Source: Dichotomocladium elegans (taxonomy: Eukaryota > Mucoromycota > Mucoromycetes > Mucorales > Lichtheimiaceae). Taken from it: a DNA stretch of 33,200 bases. The stretch lies in NCBI GenBank assembly GCA_025716815.1, contig JAIXMN010000076.1:1-33200 (forward strand), in the 5' to 3' direction. Below are positions 1-9,756 of this stretch, piece after piece (within the stretch, counting starts at the first letter, position 1; each line of letters begins with the position of its first letter). The notes beneath the pieces were generated by a model that was given only the letters and a program-made list of their open reading frames with translations, was not told the DNA's origin and did not search any database. The translations under genes were made by a program, and so were the position numbers.

Positions 1-3000
1 CAAACACACTATATCTTTGATTACAGATCCACTTATGCATTCTACCCTCATTTTTCTAACTGAAACTTGGTTACTTTCTCCATATAGATATCCTACCTCA
101 TGGCAACAATATCACACCTATGGCGTTCCCGTTGAGGGGGATGGCTTCCGGGGACAACAAGGCATTACACTATTGGTTAACCCCAATTGTCCCTACCCTG
201 TCACTCATTTTCCATCCTCATCTCCTTACGTCCTTTCATGTCAAATCTCAACCTTTTTAATCCATTGCTTATATCTCCCGCCCTCTATGCCAGCTCCTGA
301 TGCCCTCGAAATTATACGCTCCTTACCCATCAATCCTAACCGCACCCATACCAACACCATCTTCTGTGGCGACTTTAACGCTCGTCATGCCCAGCTATTA
401 GGTGATGCCAAATCCACACAACGAGGCTATGCACTCGCACAATGGCTCAACGAAACAGGCTTACGTTGCTGGAATGCTGAACTCACCTATGGCCAGCCCA
501 CATACTACTGCTGTAGACGTAGCACCTCTCAAGGCGCTATATTCCAGAGCATTTGACCTCATGATATCTACAGACAACATCCAACAACCCGAGCTTATTG
601 TGCATAGCGATATCAGCGCGGGCTCTGATCATCATCCAATTTCCTTCACTTTCCTGAATCCACGCCCACCACCACCCAAGAGCAAACATCCTCGTCGTCT
701 ATGGAACCTTGGTAAATTGAAGAATCCTAACTGTACCTACCAATCTCTCTTTTCAGAGAGACTAGCGTCACTCAAACTTCATCTCCAGCATACATTAACA
801 ATCGATAACCTTCCTTCACCTCAATCCACCATCAATGCATTGAACAACGACCTCAACAATCTTGTATCTTCATGCTTAGATGATTCAATTGGCCGTCGCT
901 CTCACACGTCAGCTCATAAGTCATGGTTCTGGACGCCTGACCTTCACCGCTTATCCAAACAACGTGAACACGCTCGTTCACGCTGGAGAAGAGAAACAGA
1001 CCCCTTCCGTCAACTACGACTATATGATCACTACGAAGCACTAGATTCTGATTTCAAAAAAGAATGTAAGAAACGCCAACGTCATACTTGGAGAGCCTTC
1101 TGTCATAAGTTGTCTACAGGTGATTTCACTGAGACCATCAAAACAATCAAAGGGATACGAAAAAGCCGTACCACCACTCCACGTTTCAATCATCCTGATG
1201 GACCAGACCAAGCGGCTCTAGCCATGTCACGCCATCTTAGAAATATCTTTGCTGGCGACCATCTTCCCGCTGACCGTCAACCACTCCCCCCGAAACCAAC
1301 AGGCCCTCATCCCTATACCTTTGATGATGCACCTCAACATGATTGTCCCTTTCATGATGACCAAATTTCAGAAATGATACGAAAAAAACTGTCTCGCAAC
1401 AAAGCACCTGGAGTTGACCATATTCGTACTGAAATCCTCCTACCTATTGAAAAAGCGCTTACCCCTCTTCTTACCTTATTATTTAGGTTATGTTGGAAAT
1501 GGGCCTGTGTGCCCACCCACTGGACTATAGCCCAAGTAATCCCAATATATAAGAAAGGCGATCCACTTGAGCCAGGCAATTTTAGACCGATTAGTTTAAC
1601 TTCTGTTTTTCGTAAATTATTTGAATTATGTCTCCAAGATGTGTTAACCTCAACTGCTCCCCCATTAGATATTGTACAAGGTGGTTTTCGCGTTCATCGA
1701 AGTGCATTAGATCAGGCCCTCTGCCTCCATGAGCTATGTGAACAACACGCCAAAGATCACTATGGTGAACGACCCGTCCTTGCATTCCTTGACATCAAGT
1801 CTGCCTACGACACCGTCGATAGAGCCATTATTTGGCGAGCTTAGAAACCCATATCTCTGCTCCTCTACTGGCATTACTACAAAGCCTTTTCGATGAAGTC
1901 CTTATTCAAGTATTAGTCCAGAACACGACCTCTCCTAGCTTCCACCCTGTCACTGGGGTTCTTCAAGGATCCATTTTATCTCCCTTTTTGTATTCCATAT
2001 ATATCAACAGCCTTCCAACTTTCCTACGAACAGCACGCATTCCCCCCAACAGAGCATTTGACCAACCCATCAACCGAAGATTCAATGGTGTTTGGATCAA
2101 CAGCCTCCTCTACGCAGATGATGTTGTTCTTATTGCCACTGCCGACCTTATGCCTAGGCTCCTCAAAAAAGCTGAACTTCATTCTCAACAACTAGGCTAC
2201 AGATGGAACCCCGAAAAGTGTGTAATCCTCAACTCACCTACACCTTTAGGAGCGCCACCACTGAAACTATATGATACCGCTATACCATGTGCGGACTCCT
2301 TTGTCTACCTTGGTATTCCGTTTAATCAACATGGCAACCTTGATGCAGCCCTTTTATTGCACCGCAATATTAAAAAAGCTCTTCATGCCATGCGTACTGT
2401 CTTACAACCCCTAGGTTTACGCTCTCCCTCCTTCTCAAGATTAACCGCTACCCGCCTCTTCACCATGCTTATCCGCCCAATAATGGAATACGGCCTCGCA
2501 ATTTCGATCTTTCTTAAAAAGCAAATTTTACTCTTCGAGAAAGCCCAAGATCAATGCCTCCGTATTCTCTTTGGTGGACACTCGAAAAGCTCAACCGCAG
2601 TCTTCAAACACATGACTAACATCCCCTCCATGGACCAACGAATACAGAGACTTATATTCAAAATGATTTGCCGAGTATATCATCTCCCGGAGGACACTTT
2701 ATTGAAAACCATCCTTTCCCACTGCACTACGCCCAACTACCGATGGCCACGTCTACTTAAATACAGTATTCTCTGGAAAAGTCTCCCTACGGATGCCCAA
2801 CAACGGTTAGCCATATACGACAAACCTTCACTACAAGACCAACATTACCTCCGCTATCGCCAATCCACTCATGACACCATCACCAATCCGACAAATACCC
2901 CTCCACCACCTGTTTTACTCTCTGCATGCAGAAGTACTATTGGTATTGACCCCATCCTTTTCCTACCCATGTCCACGTTTGATCGCAGTCGCCTTCTTCG

Positions 3001-3382
3001 ATGGCGCATGGGATGGCTTCCCGCTCGCCCGATTGGCTGTAACAAATGTGAAGCTGCACATGCCTCTCGCCAACACCTCATCTCTTGCCTTGATGTTGCT
3101 AATCGTCTCAACATCCCTCCAGAGGTCAAACCTAACCCGATCGATTACTTCCTCAACACTTATCTCCCAACATACAAACCTTCGATCGAGCCTCATGAAC
3201 GCATACAACCGCTGTCACCTTTACGAAAACACCTGGTCACTTACTGGCCGACCCTGTGCCAAATCATGCTGGAGATTGATCAAATATGTCATCCCAACGA
3301 AGAATTCACCGGTACATCTTTAATTGTTAATGGTCTACCTCTACTCCAGTGGTATACGCCGACAGTTTCTGATCACCAATGA
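1..3382 (+). pseudogene. ORF2 of A1: endonuclease-reverse transcriptase, two frame breaks
   Basis: The polyprotein nicks target DNA and reverse-transcribes the element RNA. Its first 50 nt (ATG at 33151) lie at the far end of the window, and the frame is preserved across the join. Visible features are the nuclease GDFNARH and SDHHP motifs, reverse transcriptase FRPISLTSVFRK, LDIKSAYDTVD (motif A) and YADD (motif C), and a C-terminal Cx2Cx8Hx3C knuckle near 3041-3090. Two breaks separate it from an open frame: two bases (CG) are missing near 552, and one T is missing near 1843 in a TTT run. Their sum is -3, so the total length is one codon short of C1 ORF2. The indels may be consensus errors, because A2 is broken at different places. 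Confidence 0.85.
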
Positions 3383-3830
3383 CCTCATCCATATATACCT
3401 CAATAAAAATACAAAAAAAAGCAAAAAACCGGATAAACCGATAAAAAAAAAAAAAAACCAAAAAAAAAAAAAAAAAAAGAAAATCCACCAAAAACAAACC
3501 CCGATACTGACTTTTAATGCTTCTGCTACTTTTACTTTCATGCTACTTTCTCGTAGATCCTGATCTGATGCACTACCTATGGCGCGTCTACCAACCTTTT
3601 TAACCAACTGCCTCGCGTAGTTGAATTTTTTAGCTTACCCTTTACTAACCTCTTATATAGCCATAAGTTTTTACTTTCCATAGTCTTTTCCTTATTCCTA
3701 TATAAGTATGCTCGAGTGGTATCCATATAGCCCTATAGGGATCCGGATACATACCACGTTAAATAAAACCAACCCCCTTTGTCTATACTACACCGCACCT
3801 TTTCTTCCGCTTTTCCATCACTTTTTTTGG
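3383..3830 (+). other. 3' non-coding end of A1 with internal A-rich tract
   Basis: No gene is visible here. An interrupted A-rich stretch spans about 3404-3482. It is followed by about 350 bp of unique type-A sequence that includes GATCTGATGCACTA, a motif shared with type B and nearly so with type C, and then the promoter and polyA block. The same type-A sequence follows the other type-A ORF2 (20034-20481), although the downstream neighbours differ (B1 here, C1 there). It therefore belongs to the upstream element. Confidence 0.82.
3699..3767 (+). promoter_or_regulatory. TATA box, hairpin and AATAAA at the A1 end
   Basis: TATATAAG lies at 3699-3706, about 125 bp before the junction. GTGGTAT (3716-3722) pairs with ATACCAC (3751-3757), enclosing the 10-bp palindrome CCCTATAGGG (3731-3740). 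AATAAA lies at 3762-3767. The only nearby ATG (3708-3710) falls between the TATA box and the expected start site about 30 bp downstream. I infer a Pol II core promoter for B1 and a polyA signal for A1. The function is not shown by the sequence alone. Confidence 0.55.
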
Positions 3831-4197
3831 GGATACAGGTATTTTTCGTCACGTGACCATTACCAATACAGTTAAACAGCACATCATTACCACCAAACCT
3901 CCAGCAAACGTCGATAACAGACAGCTAGCACCAGAACAACAAGTTCAGCAACCTCCACCAAGCAGTTTGATACTACCCTCGTCCTCATCTGACGACAAAA
4001 GTGCAGACGATTTCGCGATTGCGAAAACCCCATCTCTTGAAAAGACATCCCCATTGCCTCGCACCCTCCGCTCTAGCCATAAGCAAAATAAGCGGTTAGA
4101 TAAAACAACTATCGATCACCCAAATTCAGTTAGCGGTTGCAAACGTCCCTTATCGGAAATCTCAACTCACCTTTTTTCTAACGATACTCTTTTTGCC
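3831..4197 (+). other. ATG-free leader of B1 / possible non-AUG N-terminal part of ORF1
   Basis: This is the 5' end of the element up to the ORF1 ATG. It contains no ATG in any frame, yet the ORF1 frame is open back through it and encodes segments shared with types A and C: HVTxT, KSxDDFAIA and KRPLSEIS. The palindrome GTCACGTGAC lies at 3848-3857, about 20 bp from the element start. The G run at the junction has four Gs here against five in B2, so the frame reaching back into the neighbour differs. A start codon at the very edge is therefore unlikely. Confidence 0.7.
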
Positions 4198-5486
4198 ATG
4201 GGAAAAATTACTACCAACCCCATAAAGAAAACCAAACCTACGCCTGGTCCTAGTGCAACCTCCGACCACTCACCCGCTACTCCGCAAATGTCTGCTACCG
4301 CCCCATTGAATCAAACTCCGGATTTGGAAGATCCCAATATCTTTGGTATCGCCAACCCTATAGGCGTATCTACTACAATCCCTCTGCCTCTAGATGCACC
4401 TATTATATTGTCGAACTCTTCCAGCTGGTCACCGCACAAAACTCGCGACTTGCTCATCTTGAGACACTCGCCGCTGCCAACACCGCGCTTACCAAGGAAA
4501 ATGAGGCCCTTAAAAAGCGTATCCAAGAGCTGGAACAGCGCCTCATTAAAACTCCCTCTTCCACTATGGATGATTCACCAATGACAGACGCTCTTCCAAG
4601 AGAGCCAGGAGACTTTACATTTACTGTCCCTACTCAAAGCTCCCCAAAGACTGACTCTACGTCTCTCTTTCGTACTGGTCAAGGCTCCACTGCTTCCAAA
4701 TACGCTACCTGCTCCCCTGCTCCCAGCCCAGCAGATACTTCCAGCGCAACCAAGCAACAGTCTCCCTACCAAGCCGCTGCTTATAAAGGTCTCAGAAACC
4801 CTACTGCCCAGCGCAAAATCACCTCGGCCGCCCGCAAAACAGCGGCTCGCTCCTTCCAACCTATCTCAGACAACCAAGGTTTCCAGTATCTCTACCTTCC
4901 CTGTCGCCTCAAGGAGAAAATCTCTATCGTGCGAGACAAATTGGCAAAATTGCATATCGCAACGTCACGAATTCTCGATATCCAATTCCCCACAAAGACA
5001 ATTGTAGGCCTTCTGGTACACAATGATTATGTCCCCACCATCCGCAACCGCCTTGCAAAGGCTAAAATCTCCACGATTGATGAATTTGATCCCTTATCTG
5101 GGACTATCCTGCGCCACCCTGAGCTCCTCACCCTCTCTGAAGCTGACAAAAACGCAAAAGCTTCTGAATTCCACACCAAACGCTGCTTACGAGCCCTCGA
5201 TTACATCCGTAAACCTGTAGCTTTCTCGGTAGCTAAAACCTTTCTTGAAAACCAATGGATAACCCAAGAACACGTAAAGCAACTTCACCAAGGTATCCCC
5301 TTTTTTTCTGATCAGAATAAAGGTCAGGCCCCACTACTCGCTCCTTCCCAAATAACCAACGCAGACGCCCCGCAACCCAGTGATTTCGCCACCGAGGACA
5401 TGGAAATGACCATACCTATCACCAATGACCCTACCAATGCCCCTCTCACCCCTTCAGGTGTCGGTGAACCTGCAACAACTCATTAA
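4198..5486 (+). pseudogene. ORF1 of B1: coiled-coil RNA-binding protein, one frameshift
   Basis: ORF1 proteins of LINEs coat the element RNA and act as chaperones. The ATG sits in GCCATGGG and is the first ATG of the element. An intact type-B protein would be about 429 residues: a basic N-terminus (MGK...PIKKTKP), a PDLEDPNIFG motif, a leucine-heptad coiled coil at about 68-116, a Ser/Thr/Pro-rich linker, then an RRM-like region (YLYLP ... RILDIQFP ... GLLVHNDY). No CCHC knuckle is seen. A T is missing near 4403 (TTT read as TT), just before the coiled coil, so the frame moves by one until the stop at 5484-5486. B2 and B3 have the extra T. Confidence 0.82.
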
Positions 5487-5488
5487 TG
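5455..5488 (+). promoter_or_regulatory. Stem-loop plus TAATG start-stop overlap, B1
   Basis: CAGGT (5455-5459) and ACCTG (5468-5472) can form a 5-bp stem with an 8-nt loop, 11 nt before TAATG (5484-5488), where the ORF1 stop and ORF2 start share an A. Overlaps of this kind drive termination-reinitiation in LINEs such as SART1. The same stem and loop length occur at 11014 (B2), 16572 (A2), 22123 (C1), 27657 (B3) and 33120 (A1). Only the loop sequence varies. Confidence 0.6.
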
Positions 5489-8400
5489 AGTAGTCAAACA
5501 ATGACTCTCTCTTGCTGGAATGCCAATGGCATTGCCAGACATACAGTTTCCTTATTAACTGATGCACTTTATGATTCTACTTTAATTTTCCTAACAGAAA
5601 CTTGGTTACTTCCTCCTTATAGATACCCGACCTCTTGGAAACAATATCACACTTATGGCCTCCCAGTACAAGGCGATGGTTTTCGAGGACAACAAGGCAT
5701 TACATTACTAATCAATCCCAAATGTACCTACCCTGTTATCCATCTTCCATCGTCTTCTCCCTATGTTTTAACCTGTCAAATATCCACCTATCTGATCCAC
5801 TGTTTATACCTTCCGCCTTCAATGCCCGATGACGAAGCCCTTGACGTACTCCACTCCTTACCCATCAATCCCAACCCCAACCAAACCAACACTATCTTCT
5901 GTGGTGATTTTAATGCAAGACATGCCCAATTACTTGGCGATTCAAAATCAACGCAACGTGGCTATGCTTTGGCCCATTGGATTACAGAAACTGGTTTGTG
6001 TTGCTGGAATGCTGAGCATACCTATGGACAGCCCACCTATTATTGCTGCCGACGCACCACCTCAGACGGTGGTATCTTCCAGAGTATCATTGATTTGATG
6101 CTATCTACGAACAACCTCTTACAGCCCCACCTCACCGTCCGCTCTGATCTTAGCCTTGGATCTGACCACCATCCTATTACTCTCACCTTCCATAATCCCC
6201 TTCGCCCTCCACCTAAGCAAAAGCACCCTCGCAGGCTTTGGAACTTGGGTAAACTACTGAAACCTAATTGTTTCTATGTTCAACTCTTTGCTGAAAGGAC
6301 CACATCCCTCCGATCGCAACTAAGACACCTCTTAGATTGCAATGACCTTCCGCACCCGGCCCTAACTATAAATACAATGGCCGTCGATCTCACCACTATC
6401 ATCCACTCTTGCCTTGACGACTCTGTAGGTAGTAGAGCACCCAATATTGATCGTCAATCTTGGTTTTGGACCCCCTTCTTATCTCAGCTAGCTTCTCGCA
6501 GGGAACAGGCTCGCTATCATTGGCGTACTGAATCCCATCCAACCACCAAACTAGCACTTTATGACGCTTATGTAGATCTAGACACAACCTTCAAACGTGA
6601 ATGTAAAAAGCGAAAGCGATACACTTGGAAACAATTCTGTGCTCGTTTGTCGACCGGTGACTTTGCGGAAACCATTAAAACTATCAAAGGTATTCGTAAA
6701 AGCCGCTCTACCACCCCTCAGTATAATCACCCAGACGGCCCTGCAGCAGCAGCCCTTAATATGTCACGACATTTACGGAATGTGTTTGCAGGTGATCATC
6801 TCCCAGAACACCGTCAACCCATTCTATCCAGCTCCACTGGACCCCACCCGTTGACCTTCTCTGATACCGACAGTCTCCATGATTGTCCCTTCACTGCTGA
6901 TTTGATCTCAACCATGATTCTGAAAAAACTATCTCGAAACAAGGCACCAGGCGCTGACCACATTCGCACTGAAATGTTACTACCTATTGCCAAAGATCTC
7001 ACTTCTCTCCTCGTCCCTTTATTTAGTTTATGCTGGAAATGGTCAGCCATCCCTACAGCCTGGACCATAGCCCAAATTATACCTATATATAAGAAAGGCA
7101 ACCCACTGGATCCCGGCAATTTCAGGCCTATTAGCTTAACATCTGTCTTCCGAAAATTACTTGAACTATGTTTGCAAGATCTACTAACTGTTACTGCTCC
7201 TCCGTTAGATATAGTCCAAGGTGGCTTCCGTGCAAATCGTAGTGCTTTAGATCAGGCTCTCTGCCTCCATGAGATTTGTGAACAACATGCTAAAGACCAT
7301 TACAATGAACGTCCCGTCCTCGCATTCCTCGATATAAAATCGGCCTATGACACTGTTGATCGCACCATTATCTGGAGAGCCCTCGAGCTTCATATATCGA
7401 CCCCACTCTTAGCGCTCCTCCAGAGCCTCTTTGATAATGTTCACATCCAAGTTCTTGTCCAAAACACGCCTGCTCCAACATTTCATCCAGTGACAGGTGT
7501 ACTCCAAGGTTCCATTCTCTCCCCTTTCCTCTACTCGATTTATATTAACAGCCTCCCGGCATATCTTCGTACTACCCGCTACCCTGTTAATCGTGCCTTT
7601 GACAAGCCCACCAAAAGAGAATTTGGAGGCGTCTGGGTCAACTCTCTGTTATATGCTGATGATGTAGTGCTGATAGCTACAGCTGACCTGATGCCACGCT
7701 TACTCAAAAAAGCTGAAGAACATTCACACCGCCTAGGGTACCGCTGGAACCCTGCTAAATGCGTGATTGTTAATTCCCCTACTGCCTTTGGTGCTCCTCC
7801 GCTGAAACTATATGGTACTGCAATGCCTTGTGCCGATTCATTCGTCTATCTGGGTATCCCTTTCGACATCAACGGAAAAATCGACACAAACCGCCTGCTA
7901 AAACGCAACGTGCAAAAAGCATTGACTGTGATGCGTACGAGCCTTCAACCCCTGGGCCTACGCTCACCTTCATTTAGCAAACTAACCGCCACCCGCCTAT
8001 ATAGCCTACTGATTCGTCCAATCATGGAATATGGTCTTGCCATCTCACCACTCCTCGTTAAGCAAGCTCTCCTACTTGATAAAGCTCAAGATCAGTGTCT
8101 AAGAATTCTATTCGGTGGTCATGCCAAAAGCTCGACAGCCATCTTCAAACACATGAATAATATTCCAACCATGTCCCAACGCGCTCAAAGACTTATGTTC
8201 AAGATGATCTGCCGCGTCCATCTTCTTCCCGACACTACTTTACTCACGAAAATTATCCATTCCTGTACCACCGCCAACTATCGCTGGCAGCGTCTTATAG
8301 CCTCAAGTTTACTATGGAACAATCTACCTCCCGCTACTAACCTACGAATAGAGGTCTGCCGTAAACCTCAACAACAAGATCAACACTATCTTCAATATCG

Positions 8401-8927
8401 CCAGACCCACCACACAACCATCCTCACCCGCACAAATCCCCCACCGCCAGTACTACTGTCTGCATGTCGCTCACAGCTAGGAATTGACCCTATCTTATAT
8501 ATCCCCATGTCCATTTTTGATCGAAGTAGACTAATAAGGTGGCGAATGGGTTGGTTACCGGCCCGTCCTGCTGGCTGCACTCGGTGCCATGCCCCCCATG
8601 CATCTCGAAGCCATCTCCTCCAATGCCTTTCCGTCTCTGCTCGACTGAATTTGCCACCGACGATTGAGCCTAATCCTTTGGATTACTTTCTCAACACATA
8701 TCTTCCAACAAAAAAGCCTTCTACCTCACCAGCTGAGCGCACTCATCCTTTGACCGCTCAACACCAACACTTGACTACTTATTGGCCGATTCTATGCCAA
8801 ATAATGCTTGAAATTGATCAAATATGCCACCCTGACGCTGAATTCACAGGTGCGGCTCTCATCACTAGTGGCATCCCACTCTTGAAATGGTTCATCGTCT
8901 GTGATGGCGACCAACAACATGATTCCT

Positions 8928-8932
<5 letters not shown>
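5486..8932 (+). CDS. ORF2 of B1: endonuclease-reverse transcriptase, intact (1148 aa)
   Basis: This is an uninterrupted LINE polyprotein for target nicking and target-primed reverse transcription. The N-terminal endonuclease/exonuclease/phosphatase-type domain (about 1-235) shows WNANG near residue 11, LTETW near 36, GDFNARH at 140-146 and SDHHP near 226-230. The reverse transcriptase (about 475-800) shows NKAPGADHIRTE, FRPISLTSVFRK, GGFRANRSALDQ, LDIKSAYDTVD, GVLQGSILSPFLY and YADD. The C-terminus has Cx2Cx8Hx3C (GCTRC...HLLQC). No RNase H domain is visible. The start is fixed by the TAATG overlap with ORF1. The stop TAA opens directly into a run of 73 A, so the terminator codon is the first part of the A tract. 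Confidence 0.95.
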
Positions 8933-9005
<73 letters not shown>

Positions 9006-9388
9006 AAAAAAACCAAACAAATTGCCACTCAGTCACAATTCGGACCTTAGACTTTCAGGCGGCCAAATGCCCCCTTTCCCGATTTACCTTTTCATGCGTG
9101 CAACACAGGCAGCTCCGACAACTTTTCGTGATCTGATGCACTATCTCCAACGCGACCTACAACCTTTTTTACCTACTACCCAGTAGATTTTTTAGCCATA
9201 TCTCCCTTTTATATAACTTATAAGTTTTTGACTTTATAGTTTTTTTCTCTTATTTATATAAGCTTGCTCGAGTGGTATCCTTTTATTGCCCTATAGGGAT
9301 CCGGTTATATACCACGTTAAATAAAACATACACTTTGTCTATACTATACCAGCACCCTTTTCTTCCGCTTTTCCATCACTTTTTTTGG
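8933..9388 (+). other. 3' non-coding end of B1 with long pure A tract
   Basis: No gene is visible. The A run 8931-9003 (73 A, including the stop codon) is followed by ACC/AACC-type interruptions and type-B unique sequence, including GATCTGATGCACTA and a 12-bp palindrome AACTTATAAGTT (9215-9226). The A tract ends about 385 bp before the element boundary, so it is not the 3' terminus. Confidence 0.82.
9255..9325 (+). promoter_or_regulatory. TATA box, hairpin and AATAAA at the B1 end
   Basis: TATATAAG is at 9255-9262, GTGGTAT at 9272-9278, CCCTATAGGG at 9289-9298, ATACCAC at 9309-9315 and AATAAA at 9320-9325. Compared with the A-type end, the loop flanks differ (TTTTATTG for CATATAG) while both stem arms and the palindrome are unchanged. 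The likely role is promoter of B2 and polyA signal of B1. Confidence 0.55.
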
Positions 9389-9756
9389 GGGATACAGGTA
9401 TTTTTCGTCACGTGACCATTACCAATACAGTTAAACAGCACATCATTACCACCAAACCTCCAGCAAACGTCGATAACAGACAGCTAGCACCAGAACAACA
9501 AGTTCAGCAACCTCCACCAAGCAGTTTGATACTACCCTCGTCCTCATCTGACGACAAAAGTGCAGACGATTTCGCGATTGCGAAAACCCCATCTCTTGAA
9601 AAGACATCCCCATTGCCTCGCACCCTCCGCTCTAGCCATAAGCAAAATAAGCGGTTAGATAAAACAACTATCGATCACCCAAATTTAGTTAGCGGTTGCA
9701 AACGTCCCTTATCGGAAATCTCAACTCACCTTTTTTCTAACGATACTCTTTTTGCC
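9389..9756 (+). other. ATG-free leader of B2
   Basis: No ATG is present, and the ORF1 frame is open from the junction, where the best non-ATG codon is the TTG at 9385-9387 that straddles it. GTCACGTGAC is at 9407-9416. The frame runs unbroken into the ORF1 ATG at 9757. Confidence 0.7.

Larger units (their letters stand above)
1..3830 (+). mobile_element. LINE element A1, 3' portion (continues from 31488-33200)
   Basis: This is the 3' two thirds of a type-A LINE: most of ORF2 plus the 3' non-coding end. Base 1 corresponds to base 16652 of the second type-A copy, and the window's last base corresponds to 16651, so the missing 5' part is at the other end of the window. In the stretches compared by eye A1 differs from A2 (14941-20481) by small indels with almost no substitutions. 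Its right end is placed at TTTTTTTGG (3822-3830), just before the type-B sequence starts. That boundary is uncertain by one or two G residues. Confidence 0.92.
3831..9388 (+). mobile_element. LINE element B1, full length
   Basis: This complete type-B element starts at GGATACAGG directly after the A1 end and finishes at TTTTTTTGG before B2. I see no target-site duplication and no foreign DNA at either side. ORF2 is intact and ORF1 has one single-base break. B1 and B2 are nearly identical, with a handful of substitutions in ORF1 and the 3' end and a few homopolymer indels. Confidence 0.92.

Noticed and set aside
1..3382. RNase H or LTR-retrotransposon protease/integrase domain in ORF2.
   Set aside because: After the reverse transcriptase there is only a thumb-like region and the Cx2Cx8Hx3C motif, and no acidic DEDD pattern or HHCC/DDE motif is visible.
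3731..3740. CCCTATAGGG as two telomere half-repeats (CCCTA / TAGGG) facing each other.
   Set aside because: It is a single 10-bp palindrome in a hairpin loop, not repeated, and is CCCTGCCGGG in C1. No telomere repeat occurs anywhere in the window.
3708..3757. GCTCGAGTGGT resembles box A of a class II tRNA, and the hairpin looks like a folded small RNA, suggesting a tRNA-derived tail.
   Set aside because: No box B (GGTTCGAATCC-like), no acceptor stem and no anticodon arm can be built, and the type-C copy reads GCTCCAGTGG.
3836..3850. ACAG/GTATTT at the element start as a 5' splice site that could bring an upstream ATG to ORF1.
   Set aside because: No convincing branch point and 3' splice site pair is conserved in the leader. 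The site in C1 reads ATAG/GTACCC, and the conserved open frame continues through the supposed intron.
4575..4859. Minus-strand frame of 94 codons repeated in all three B copies (4575-4859, 10135-10419, 26778-27062).
   Set aside because: It is antisense to ORF1, and its repetition only reflects the repeated element. No counterpart is kept in types A or C.
8818..9036. Minus-strand open frames with long phenylalanine runs, such as 8818-9036, 3341-3607 and 14374-14580.
   Set aside because: They are translations of the A tracts read backwards and have no conserved protein content.
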